Source of the DNA: Citrobacter sp. On2M
GTDB taxonomy: Bacteria > Pseudomonadota > Gammaproteobacteria > Enterobacterales > Enterobacteriaceae
Length of the DNA: 64,000 nt
Assembly (NCBI RefSeq): GCF_018035235.1
Contig: NZ_WPCV01000008.1
Coordinates: forward strand, 1-64,000
Reading direction: 5' to 3'
Made by a program: the position numbers and the translations under genes. Below are positions 31,476-39,985 of this stretch, piece after piece. The number at the start of each line of letters is the position of its first letter. The stretch's first letter is position 1. The notes under the pieces are model-generated. The model saw only the letters and a list, made by a program, of their open reading frames with translations. It was not told the DNA's origin and did no database searches.

Positions 31476-32384
31476 TCAGTCTGAATTGATGAGGGATTGC
31501 GTCATGACCGTCTGCAGCCACTCTAATTTTTTTACGTTTTCAGGCAACATCACCAACCCCGTACTGATACGCAATTCGCTATCGGTAAGCGGCAGGAATA
31601 TCACCCCCCGACGTTGGATTGCGGAAAAGGAGGCAGGAAGCAGGCTCAGACCGTCACCCTGCGCGATCCGCGCCAACAACACGTCATGTTCCAGCGGTTC
31701 TTCAATACAGGCAGGAGAGTAACCGGCACGACTAAAAATGTGTCGGGTGTAATCAAAATAGGCAGGGTTACGTTCACGTTTGAACCAGAACAGCGGTCGG
31801 TGGCTTAGCGACGTTAACGAGAGCGAAGGCAGCGCCGCTTCTGGCCAGAACGCGGGTAAGGCGACGATCAACGATTCTTGCCAGCCAAGTGGCGTGACGC
31901 TAAGCCCCGAGGTCTCAAGCGGTAGCGCCACCAGCGCGGCATCCAGTTTTCCACGACGCACCTGGCGCGCCAGTTCAGGCGAACCATGACGGACAATATG
32001 TCGCTTCTGCACATGCGTAGTCAGCTGTGACTCAAGCGCAGCAAAAACGCCCTGTTCAAACGCCGTACTTAGCCCTAAGCGCAGAGATGGCTCCCCGGCT
32101 TGCGTTAACTGACTCAACGCAACGTAGGTTTTGTCCTGGAGATCAAGCAGCGGGCGCACCATTTCAAGTACGCGCTGGCCGTCCTCCGTCAGCGTTAATC
32201 CACGGGTATGACGGACAAAAAGCGTGACCCCCAGGCGATCTTCAAGCTGGCGAATGTGGCGGCTCAACGGCGGCTGCGACATGAACAAACGCTGCGCCGC
32301 GCGGCTCATATTGTTCTCTTGTGCCACAACGGCAAAGTAACGCAGCAGACGAATATCCAGAGAGTGTAATGGCGATGTTGTCAT
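31476..32384 (-). CDS. LysR-family transcriptional regulator
   Basis: A 302-residue LysR-type regulator. The N-terminal winged helix reads LRYFAVVAQENNMSRAAQRL then SQPPLSRHIRQLEDRLG (about residues 14-52); the rest is a substrate-binding-like effector domain. The pattern is of the BenM/CatR/AlsR subgroup (RHIRQLEDRLGVTLFVR, LLARIAQGDGLSLLPASF). It is divergent from the carboxymuconolactone-decarboxylase-like gene across 89 bases holding a repeated GGTAT element (GGTATCACGG, CGGTATTATCC), so it most likely controls that gene. The effector is unknown. Not present at this place in E. coli K-12. Confidence 0.88.
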   Translation of the reverse strand: MTTSPLHSLDIRLLRYFAVVAQENNMSRAAQRLFMSQPPLSRHIRQLEDRLGVTLFVRHTRGLTLTEDGQRVLEMVRPLLDLQDKTYVALSQLTQAGEPSLRLGLSTAFEQGVFAALESQLTTHVQKRHIVRHGSPELARQVRRGKLDAALVALPLETSGLSVTPLGWQESLIVALPAFWPEAALPSLSLTSLSHRPLFWFKRERNPAYFDYTRHIFSRAGYSPACIEEPLEHDVLLARIAQGDGLSLLPASFSAIQRRGVIFLPLTDSELRISTGLVMLPENVKKLEWLQTVMTQSLINSD

Positions 32385-32473
32385 ACCGAAAAGGTATCAC
32401 GGAAACGGTATTATCCAAATCATTCTACGCCCCCTATTCTCTCGCCATACGCCACACCTACGAGGGGAAAATC

Positions 32474-32851
32474 ATGGAATCAGAACGTTTTGTTACTGGC
32501 CAGAAAATGCTGCAACAGGTAGATGGTAAAGGGGGAGAGGCCGTCGTTGAGAGCCTGAAGGAAATCGCGCCGGATTTTGCCCGCTACCTGCTGGAATTTC
32601 CGTTTGGCGACATCTACGCACGGCCAGGTCTGGATCTGCGCAGCCGGGAAATTGCCACCATCGCAGCGTTAACGGCCATGGGCAATGCCGCCCCACAATT
32701 GAAAGTGCATATTGGCGCGGCATTACACGTTGGTTTAACGCAGGATGAGATCGTTGAAGTGATTATGCAGATGGCCGTATATGCCGGCTTCCCTGCAGCT
32801 CTCAATGGTTTATTCGCCGCGAAAGAGGTGTTTGCCTCTCACAGAGGCTAA
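32474..32851 (+). CDS. Carboxymuconolactone decarboxylase family protein
   Basis: A 125-residue protein of the CMD/AhpD superfamily. Conserved elements RSREIATIAALTAMG, LKVHIGAALHVGLTQDEIVEV and QMAVYAGFPAALN match the gamma-carboxymuconolactone decarboxylase type. The CxxC redox pair of AhpD-type members is absent, so a peroxidase-linked disulfide role is unlikely. I chose the ATG at 32474 behind GAGGGG; the open frame upstream runs back into the regulator. There are no other aromatic-degradation genes nearby, so a catabolic role is not supported by context. Confidence 0.85.
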   Translation: MESERFVTGQKMLQQVDGKGGEAVVESLKEIAPDFARYLLEFPFGDIYARPGLDLRSREIATIAALTAMGNAAPQLKVHIGAALHVGLTQDEIVEVIMQMAVYAGFPAALNGLFAAKEVFASHRG

Positions 32852-32854
32852 AAC

Positions 32855-32886
32855 AACAGGCCAGCGGATTATCTGCTGGCCTGAGC
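32855..32886. terminator. Hairpin between convergent CMD-like and nucleotidase-like genes
   Basis: CAGGCCAGC (32857-32865) pairs with GCTGGCCTG (32875-32883). On the minus strand it is followed by TTGTTTTAG, so it is a plausible terminator for the nucleotidase gene; on the plus strand it has no T-run. Confidence 0.55.
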
Positions 32887-32889
32887 TCA

Positions 32890-34446
32890 CTATGGTTTCA
32901 CATCTGCCACACGCATGCCTTTAAGCTGCTCATCCGTCAGCGTATTTCCCGCTTTGAAGTAATCAACGACAGCATTAGAGACATAATAACCGCCGGAGGT
33001 ATTTCGCGCTTTACCTTCGGTAAATGCCGTAAAACCATCACCACCATCGGCCAGGAAGCTATTGGTGGCTATGTGATAAACCGTGGCGTCCTCAATCGGT
33101 TTACCGTTTAACGTTAATACGGTGACTCGCTGGCCGACCGGTTTACTGCTGTCATACTTCATCTCCAGTCCTTTGGACACCTGCAATACACCGTTGCTTA
33201 AACCCGCACCGTGCTCCATCAAGCCACGCAACTGCTTACCGGTGAGTTCCATCGTAGCCAGCTCATTTGGGAACGGGAAGGTGCTAATGACTGCACCCAT
33301 CGTGATAGCACCCGCTGGGATTTCATTCCGGATCCCGCCTGAGTTAGTGAGCGCCAACTGGGTATCTTTACCCGCCGCCGCCAACAGTGCATCCGCCGCC
33401 AGATTGCCCAACGAAGAAGATTCTCCGTAAGCACGCGTCAGCTCAACCGGAGAGTTTGCAACCGTCTGTTGTACCACTTTATCGAGCTTTTTATTCCAGC
33501 CATCAATGACCTGTTTCGTCTGTGGGTTTGGCTGCCATTCATCAGCAAAAATGGTCTTCAGCTCGAAGTTCTTCACGGTCAATCGATGCGGTTTCTGCTG
33601 ATAATCCAGCACCAGTTTACCCACATCAATACCGCCGCTGTCGGTAGAAAGAATCAGGGTGTTACCGACTTTAATCGGCTCCGGCGTGCCAACATGCGCA
33701 TGGCCGGTAATCAGGATATCCAGCCCCTGCACCTGGCCTGCGGTCTGGATGTCTTTATCCAGCGCACGACGCACATCAGTACCCCCCAGACTGGACTGAC
33801 GTGCTGGAGTGCCTTCATGGATCAACGCCACAGTGAGATCGACTTTACCTTTGAGTTCATCAATATAGCGTTGCAACCACTTCACTTCATCCCGCGCTTC
33901 AATACCGACACGTGTCGCAGCGGAAACCGTATCATCAAAAGCAAATACGCCGTGCAGGCCAAACACGCCAACCTTCACACCATCTTTTTCAATAATAGTG
34001 TAAGGCTTATCCCAGAACATTTTGCTGCTGTTTTGATAAAAGATATTACCCTGCACAATGGGGAATTTCGCCTGACTCAGCTGCAGCAGCGTATTGTCCC
34101 AACCGTGATCGAATTCATGATTACCTATGGTGACAGCATCAAAATTCATGGTGTTCATGATATCGATAATCGCCTTACCCTTAGTCAGACTGCTGATGTA
34201 AGGGCCCGTAAAGTAGTCGCCCGCATCAAAAAACCAGGTGGCGCTATTTTTCGCTTTCTCCTGCTTCACCATCGTGGCGATATTGGCCCAACCGCCAATA
34301 TCGCGTGCGCCATTGGCAATCCATGGGACCTTATAAGGCTCAACGTGGGCGTGAAGATCGTTGGTGTAGATAATCGTGACATCTTTTGCCGATGCCCATA
34401 ACGGCAGTGATACCAGAACACCAACAGCAAGCATTTTTAACTTCAT
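32890..34446 (-). CDS. Periplasmic UshA-like 5'-nucleotidase / metallophosphatase
   Basis: An exported 518-residue enzyme of the 5'-nucleotidase family. The signal peptide ([20 protein letters not shown]) is followed by the metallophosphoesterase motifs [28 protein letters not shown] and [12 protein letters not shown] (residues about 28-260), and then the C-terminal nucleotide-binding domain with [15 protein letters not shown]. It is shorter than UshA (550) and clearly a paralogue, so the substrate is open (a nucleotide, a sugar-nucleotide or another phosphoester). I chose the ATG at 34446 with GGGA upstream; the frame also offers a TTG two codons earlier. Confidence 0.88.
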   Translation of the reverse strand: MKLKMLAVGVLVSLPLWASAKDVTIIYTNDLHAHVEPYKVPWIANGARDIGGWANIATMVKQEKAKNSATWFFDAGDYFTGPYISSLTKGKAIIDIMNTMNFDAVTIGNHEFDHGWDNTLLQLSQAKFPIVQGNIFYQNSSKMFWDKPYTIIEKDGVKVGVFGLHGVFAFDDTVSAATRVGIEARDEVKWLQRYIDELKGKVDLTVALIHEGTPARQSSLGGTDVRRALDKDIQTAGQVQGLDILITGHAHVGTPEPIKVGNTLILSTDSGGIDVGKLVLDYQQKPHRLTVKNFELKTIFADEWQPNPQTKQVIDGWNKKLDKVVQQTVANSPVELTRAYGESSSLGNLAADALLAAAGKDTQLALTNSGGIRNEIPAGAITMGAVISTFPFPNELATMELTGKQLRGLMEHGAGLSNGVLQVSKGLEMKYDSSKPVGQRVTVLTLNGKPIEDATVYHIATNSFLADGGDGFTAFTEGKARNTSGGYYVSNAVVDYFKAGNTLTDEQLKGMRVADVKP

Positions 34447-34579
34447 AATCAATCCCTTTCAGTCATATAAAGAATCGCTACGTTACGTTCTGAAAGGTTT
34501 TTTTATGTGAGAAAACTCACATCCAGCTGTGATAGTTGCAGGTCAAAATCAACGACCATTAAAAATCGTTGGTAATACG

Positions 34580-35704
34580 ATGACGTCGCTGTTCACCATC
34601 AATTGCTGTAAGTCTTTTGGCTGCAAAAATCTGGGGCTGGCGAGCTCACCAGATTACAGCTGGCCAGAGTATCGGTTGGGTTATGCTGCACTGCACTGCC
34701 GGGTATGCGGCAGTTATCCCCCGTTGTTTAATGAGGAACAGTTTCGTAGCTGGTTGTCGGAATATTTAACGGATTTTGCCGCCAAAAGCGGTCATTTTTG
34801 CCCACGTTGTTATCAGCGAGAAACCATCCGCTATGGGCATAATCCCCAGGGCAGCCAACGCCTTCAGTGCCGGAGCTGCAAAAAGGTCTGGACGCCAAAG
34901 CAGCAGCCGCTCGCCACCATTGTTCCACCAGAACAAATAGCAACGGTTCCCTTAATCGTCCCTTTTCAGGGAGCCTGCACCGAGCAGAAACTTTATGTAT
35001 TATTCAGTTTTGATGCTATTCGTGGCAATGTTTTGCATATTTCCAGTAATTTCACGCCCCATCTCGTAGGGGATTCATTACGATACCGCTGGCGTGACAA
35101 TGTTGAACCCGAAGTCATTCATGACGATATCGTTGAGCGAGTAAGACAGCGGGAAACCCTGTTTTTACGCCGTAGCCAGTTTGATGAAATCCAGTACGGT
35201 AGCGCCATGCTCAAACGGAGCGCCAACGGCGCGGTTTTACGTCCGGTCATTACCGCACACGGGCATTTCCGCATACTAAGTCACCTCTGGCCAGAGGTAA
35301 AAACACACATTATCTCTCACGAATGTTTTCTACGCGGCGCGACAATCACCGCTTGGGCAGAATCGTTTCGTAATCGTCACGCATCGCTGTGGTTTATAGA
35401 TGAAGAGATAAATGACAATAAATGCACATTACCCTGGCAACTCCGGGGTAAAACGGACCAGGGATGGTGGCAGAACCAATGGCAGATTTTGGAGCAAGGC
35501 AGTAATCGTAAAATGGTATGTCTGCTAACAGAGGGGCACGTTGAAAAAGGGATATCAATAACTCTGGCGGCAGGCCATAATTTTCTCGACTGGTTGCGGC
35601 AACAGACGGAATTTCAGTGCAGTGCCCGTTACTCTGCCCATTCTGTTTTTCAGGCGATAAGAGCGCTGACAGGGAAATACAACGCCCTCATTGATAAACG
35701 GTAA
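34580..35704 (+). CDS. Uncharacterised protein with InsA-like zinc ribbon
   Basis: I do not recognise its function. It is a soluble protein of 374 residues with cysteine pairs in two groups near the N-terminus: CCKSFGC...CRVC (about residues 9-43) and FCPRCYQRET...RLQCRSCKKVW (about 73-104). The second closely resembles the zinc ribbon of IS1 InsA and related transposases. Beyond it, VLFSFDAIRGNVLHISSNF and a later LWFIDEEIND look like strand-plus-acid elements of an RNase-H-type fold. There are no inverted repeats or partner ORF, so it is not an active element. The start is uncertain: a GTG at 34529 gives 17 more residues. Confidence 0.7.
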   Translation: MTSLFTINCCKSFGCKNLGLASSPDYSWPEYRLGYAALHCRVCGSYPPLFNEEQFRSWLSEYLTDFAAKSGHFCPRCYQRETIRYGHNPQGSQRLQCRSCKKVWTPKQQPLATIVPPEQIATVPLIVPFQGACTEQKLYVLFSFDAIRGNVLHISSNFTPHLVGDSLRYRWRDNVEPEVIHDDIVERVRQRETLFLRRSQFDEIQYGSAMLKRSANGAVLRPVITAHGHFRILSHLWPEVKTHIISHECFLRGATITAWAESFRNRHASLWFIDEEINDNKCTLPWQLRGKTDQGWWQNQWQILEQGSNRKMVCLLTEGHVEKGISITLAAGHNFLDWLRQQTEFQCSARYSAHSVFQAIRALTGKYNALIDKR

Positions 35705-35743
35705 TGCTGCCGGATAGTAATACTGACGCATTTTATCCGGCAA
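35705..35743. repeat. REP palindrome between the zinc-ribbon gene and metL
   Basis: TGCTGCCGGATAGTAA and CATTTTATCCGGCAAC, a REP-type inverted repeat in a 45-base gap between converging genes. Confidence 0.75.
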
Positions 35744-35749
35744 CAAAAA

Positions 35750-38182
35750 CTACAGCAGTTGCGCCAGACGGTTGATGTCAGACTGAATCGCCCCAGCGGT
35801 AACATCACGGCCCGCGCCCGGCCCACGGATCACCAGCGGGTTGTCGCGATACCAACGGCTTTCAATGGCAAACACGTTATCGCACGGCAACAGCGCCGCC
35901 AGCGGGTGCTCAGGGCGTACCGCTTCAACACCAACGCGTGCTTTTCCGTTAGCGTCAAAACGCGCTACATAGCGCAGCACCAGCCCCATTTCACGGGCCG
36001 CTTCCAGGCGTTGCACCATCTGTTCGTTCAGCTCATCGCCATTTTCAAAGAAATGGTCAATGGAGCCTTCTTCACAGTGCGCAGGCACCAGTGACTCCAC
36101 GCGTACCTGGTCCGGTTCGATGTCATATCCTGCCTCACGCGCCAGGATCACCAGCTTACGCATCACATCTTTACCCGAAAGATCCACGCGCGGGTCAGGC
36201 TCAGTCAGACCCTGCTGCCATGCCTGATCAACCAGATCGGTGAACGGGACCGTGCCATCAAATTGCAGGAACAGCCACGACAACGTGCCGGAGAAGATCC
36301 CGCTGATCGACAGAATGGTATCGCCACTATCAATCAGATCGCGCACGGTATGGTTGATCGGTAAGCCTGCTCCTACGGTGGCGTTATACAGCCAGTGGCG
36401 ACCCGTCTTTTCGAAGGCATCATGAATCTGGCGGTAATTATTACTGCTGCTCGCCCCTGCCAGTTTGTTGGCGCTGATGACGTGGAAGCCATGACTGGCA
36501 AAATCCAGATATTGATCTGCCAGTTGCTCGCTGGCAGTGACGTCCAGCACCACTAAATCATCATACGGATGGGCGCGCATCCACAGGAATAATGATTCCT
36601 CATCCTGTTCTACCGCCTCGTCATCAAAAAAGGCCAACGCACGGCTGGCATCCAGCCCTTCATAATTAAGCAGGCTACGACGACTATCAACCACACCTGC
36701 CAGCACAAACTCTAATCCGGTGCGCGCAGAAAGCGTGCTCTGCTCGCGGGCAAACAGCTCCAGCCAGCGTGACCCAATATTGCCTTTGCCGAACAGCACC
36801 AGACCGATGCGTTTTTCAGCACGGAAGATTGACTGATGTAGCCCCTGGATCAGACTCTCCGTCGGCCCGGTACGCAATACCGCGACCAGGCTGATGCCCT
36901 CTTCCGATTGCCAGGTAAATTCAACCGGCTGACCTTTCAGCTGTTGCCAGAAACGGTGGCAATGCAGCGGATTACGCGTCACGCCCGCCCCAACCATCGC
37001 CACCAACGCCAGCCCCTGACGCAGGCGTAGCTCACCAGGCAGGCCTGCTTCATCAAGAATTTTCAGCGCGCCGTCGGCAACTTCGGAGGTGTAGCAAAAT
37101 TGCAGCAGTTGGCGGTCAGGATGCACGCCCACCGCCAGCGGACGCACTTGGGCACGCTTCAGGATCTGGTCAATATCCTTATGCGCCAGCTTAAAGTCCT
37201 TGCTGGCAGGAACCTGAAACTCAATCAGGCAGACGTCGTCATGGCTGGTCACAATACGCGCCCCGGTACCAGAAGCCAGTACGCGTTCAATACGCGTCGA
37301 TCCCTGATCCGGCGTGTAGCTACAACGCAACTGGAGGTCGATATCGCTGCCGGAAACTGGCTGTAAGGTGCGGGCATGCAGAACCGGTGCCGCCAGACGC
37401 GCCAACTCGCTGGCTTCATCCAGACGCAGCAGCGGCAGCAGGCACGCATCTTTCACTTTACGCGGGTCAGCGCTATATACCCCGGCAACGTCGCTCCAGA
37501 TAGTGACGCGGGAAACACCTGCCAGCGCGCCAACCTGCGTCGCCGAGTAGTCCGAGCCGTTACGCCCCAGCAGTACCGTTTCACCCGCATTACTGCGGCT
37601 AATGAAGCCTGTTACTACCAGGCGCTTACCCGGATGCTGCGCCAGCAGTTGCTGCAATAATGGGTAAGAAAGACCTTCATCCACCTGCGGCTGAGCGCCG
37701 CGTTCAGCACGTAAAAAATCGCGCGCATCCAGCCAGGCCGACTCCAGCCCTTGTTGGTTAAGAACGGCAGACATCAAACGTGCGGACCACACCTCGCCAT
37801 GCCCGACGACTTCAGCATAGACGGCATCGTTCACGCCGCTGTCGAGTAACCCGGCCAGGCGTTCCAGATCGTGAATAAACGCGCCGATCAACCCATCCGC
37901 CACCTCGGGGGGTAACAAACCGCTAATAAGCTCGCTTTGATAGCGACGTAACGCCTGTTGAACCTGATGCGCAGAGAGACGATCGGTCTGGCTTAACTTC
38001 AGCCAGCTAATCAACTGGTTAGTGGTACTGCCTGCGGCTGAAACAACCATCATGTCATCGGGCTGCGAGTACTCCGCCATAATGCCTGCGACACGCAGAT
38101 AACATTTCACATCAGCCAGACTACTACCACCAAATTTGTGCAGTTGACGACCCTTCGTCCCTGCCTGCGCAATCACACTCAT
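35750..38182 (-). CDS. metL: Bifunctional aspartokinase II / homoserine dehydrogenase II MetL
   Basis: An 810-residue fusion: N-terminal aspartate kinase (HKFGGSSLADVKCY at residues 16-29; GRNGSDYSATQVGALA; about 1-450) and C-terminal homoserine dehydrogenase (LVLFGKGNIGSRWLELF; ISANKLAGASS; about 460-810). It supplies homoserine for methionine. The family's isoform is not feedback-inhibited but is repressed by methionine through MetJ. It starts 2 bases after the metB stop, so the two are coupled in metBL. The length is as in E. coli. Confidence 0.97.
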   Translation of the reverse strand: MSVIAQAGTKGRQLHKFGGSSLADVKCYLRVAGIMAEYSQPDDMMVVSAAGSTTNQLISWLKLSQTDRLSAHQVQQALRRYQSELISGLLPPEVADGLIGAFIHDLERLAGLLDSGVNDAVYAEVVGHGEVWSARLMSAVLNQQGLESAWLDARDFLRAERGAQPQVDEGLSYPLLQQLLAQHPGKRLVVTGFISRSNAGETVLLGRNGSDYSATQVGALAGVSRVTIWSDVAGVYSADPRKVKDACLLPLLRLDEASELARLAAPVLHARTLQPVSGSDIDLQLRCSYTPDQGSTRIERVLASGTGARIVTSHDDVCLIEFQVPASKDFKLAHKDIDQILKRAQVRPLAVGVHPDRQLLQFCYTSEVADGALKILDEAGLPGELRLRQGLALVAMVGAGVTRNPLHCHRFWQQLKGQPVEFTWQSEEGISLVAVLRTGPTESLIQGLHQSIFRAEKRIGLVLFGKGNIGSRWLELFAREQSTLSARTGLEFVLAGVVDSRRSLLNYEGLDASRALAFFDDEAVEQDEESLFLWMRAHPYDDLVVLDVTASEQLADQYLDFASHGFHVISANKLAGASSSNNYRQIHDAFEKTGRHWLYNATVGAGLPINHTVRDLIDSGDTILSISGIFSGTLSWLFLQFDGTVPFTDLVDQAWQQGLTEPDPRVDLSGKDVMRKLVILAREAGYDIEPDQVRVESLVPAHCEEGSIDHFFENGDELNEQMVQRLEAAREMGLVLRYVARFDANGKARVGVEAVRPEHPLAALLPCDNVFAIESRWYRDNPLVIRGPGAGRDVTAGAIQSDINRLAQLL

Positions 38183-38184
38183 GT

Positions 38185-39345
38185 TTACCCCTTGTTTGCA
38201 GCCCGGAAGCCATTTTCCAGGTCGGCAATTAAATCTTCGCCATCTTCAATACCGGTGGAGATACGCAACAGCGTTTCCGAAATCCCGGCAGCAGCACGCG
38301 CTTCTGGCGCCATACCCGCGTGTGTCATGGTTGCAGCGTGGGAGATCAGACTTTCAACGCCCCCTAACGATTCCGCCAGCGTAAACAATGACAACCCGCC
38401 CAGGAAGCGACGCAGCGTTTGCTCATCGCCATCCAGTTCAAAACTCAACATCGCGCCAAACCCTTTTTGCTGGCGCGCGGCAATCTCATGGCCCTGGTTA
38501 TCCGGCAATGACGGGTGATACAATTTTTTCACCAGCGGCTGAGTTTGCAGATAATCCACAATCGCCTGAGCATTACGTTGCGCCACCTCCATACGCGGTG
38601 ACAGAGTACGCAGGCCGCGCAACAGCAGATAACTATCAAACGCGCCGCCGGTCACACCAATATTATTCGCCCACCATGCCAGTTCAGTGACCGTTTCCGG
38701 ATCTTTCGCTATCACCACACCAGCCACCACGTCTGAGTGACCGTTTAAATATTTCGTGCATGAATGCAACACCAGATCGGCGCCTAATGCCAGTGGATTT
38801 TGCAGTGCCGGGCTTAAAAAAGTGTTGTCTACCACGCTGACCGCGCCAGCCTCACGCGCCAGTTGGCAGATTTTCGCAATATCCACCACGCGCAGTAGTG
38901 GGTTGCTTGGGCTTTCTACCAGCACCAGCTTCGGTTTTTCTGCCAGCGCCGCCTGCAATGCCTGCTCATCTCCTTGATCGACAAACAGTACGCGATAACA
39001 GCCACGTTTTGCCAGACTGTCAAACAGACGATAGCTCCCGCCGTAGCAGTCGTGCGGTGCAACCAGCAGATCGCCAGGCTTGAGGAATACCGTGGTCACC
39101 AGATGAATCGCCGACATACCGGTATTGGTCAGTACCGCTCCGGCCCCCCCTTCCAGTTCCGCGAGCGCACGCTGAACGACATCACGCGTCGGGTTACCGC
39201 GGCGTGAATAGTCATGGGCGCGAGGCTCATTAAAACCGGTAAAATTATAGGTACTGGAGAGGTGAATTGGCGGGACAACGCAACCGTACTGTTCGTCGTC
39301 ATTTAATCCGCTACGCACTGCGATGGTGGCCTGTTTACGCGTCAT
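38185..39345 (-). CDS. metB: Cystathionine gamma-synthase MetB
   Basis: PLP enzyme that joins O-succinylhomoserine and cysteine to cystathionine. It has 386 residues. The Schiff-base lysine is in HSCTKYLNGHSDVVAGV (Lys198), and the PLP phosphate contacts are in TNTGMSAI and DNTFLSPALQ. First gene of metBL, divergent from metJ, with the shared met-box array at 39407-39446. Confidence 0.97.
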   Translation of the reverse strand: MTRKQATIAVRSGLNDDEQYGCVVPPIHLSSTYNFTGFNEPRAHDYSRRGNPTRDVVQRALAELEGGAGAVLTNTGMSAIHLVTTVFLKPGDLLVAPHDCYGGSYRLFDSLAKRGCYRVLFVDQGDEQALQAALAEKPKLVLVESPSNPLLRVVDIAKICQLAREAGAVSVVDNTFLSPALQNPLALGADLVLHSCTKYLNGHSDVVAGVVIAKDPETVTELAWWANNIGVTGGAFDSYLLLRGLRTLSPRMEVAQRNAQAIVDYLQTQPLVKKLYHPSLPDNQGHEIAARQQKGFGAMLSFELDGDEQTLRRFLGGLSLFTLAESLGGVESLISHAATMTHAGMAPEARAAAGISETLLRISTGIEDGEDLIADLENGFRAANKG

Positions 39346-39406
39346 ATTGAGGAGATCCTGGCTGAGTCGGTGAAAAGTCAGGCACCAGAGTAAACATTGT
39401 CACAAT

Positions 39407-39446
39407 AGACGTCAATACATCTGGACATCTAAACTTCTTTGCGTAT
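39407..39446. promoter_or_regulatory. Met-box array (MetJ operator) between metB and metJ
   Basis: Five end-to-end 8-bp units: AGACGTCA, ATACATCT, GGACATCT, AAACTTCT and the weak TTGCGTAT. The array lies in the 270-base divergent gap, on the metB side, and should serve both metBL repression and metJ autoregulation. The rest of the gap (39447-39615) is AT-rich promoter DNA leading to metJ. Confidence 0.9.
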
Positions 39447-39615
39447 AGATTGAGCAAACTGGAAATAGCCGTTAAAATTATATGCATTAGCGCACACATG
39501 CGACGGCTAACATCGTGTCACAACCGCGCCACTACGGTAAACTACGCGCAATGCAATTATGGCTCGGGCTCAGGTTCCGGCCTCATTATTACTGACAAAG
39601 AGGATTAGGTATCTC

Positions 39616-39933
39616 ATGGCTGAATGGAGCGGCGAATATATCAGCCCATACGCTGAGCACGGTAAGAAGAGTGAGCAAGTCAAAAAAATTACGGTTTCCA
39701 TTCCTCTGAAGGTGTTAAAAATCCTTACCGATGAACGCACGCGTCGTCAGGTCAACAACCTGCGCCACGCCACCAACAGCGAACTGCTGTGTGAAGCGTT
39801 TCTGCATGCTTTTACCGGGCAACCATTACCCAACGATGAAGACCTGCGTAAAGAGCGCAGTGATGAAATCCCGGAAGAAGCAAAGGTAATCATGCGTGAA
39901 CTGGGTATCAACCCGGAAACGTGGGAATACTGA
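39616..39933 (+). CDS. metJ: Methionine repressor MetJ
   Basis: Ribbon-helix-helix repressor of the met regulon with SAM as co-repressor. It has 105 residues, as in E. coli. The DNA-contacting strand is [15 protein letters not shown] (about 22-36), and the helix segment [27 protein letters not shown] follows. I chose the ATG at 39616 (MAEWSGEY), not the in-frame upstream ATG. It is divergent from metBL; targets in this window are metBL, metF and metJ itself. Confidence 0.97.
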   Translation: MAEWSGEYISPYAEHGKKSEQVKKITVSIPLKVLKILTDERTRRQVNNLRHATNSELLCEAFLHAFTGQPLPNDEDLRKERSDEIPEEAKVIMRELGINPETWEY

Positions 39934-39948
39934 TTGTTAGAACAAATG

Positions 39949-39980
39949 AGAAAAGGCGGGATTACTCCCGCCGCTTCTCG
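39949..39980 (+). terminator. Terminator after metJ
   Basis: GGCGGGA-TTAC-TCCCGCC, with outer GAGAA/TTCTC arms, sits 15 bases after metJ; it also lies before the end of the converging symporter gene. Confidence 0.7.
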
Positions 39981-39985
39981 CTATT

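Noticed and set aside
33469-34401. 310-codon frame antisense to the nucleotidase-like gene
   Set aside because: Shadow frame; all phosphoesterase motifs are on the other strand.
35705-35743. Possible terminal inverted repeats of a mobile element beside the zinc-ribbon gene
   Set aside because: The palindrome is of REP type; no matching copy or target duplication is seen on the other side of the gene.
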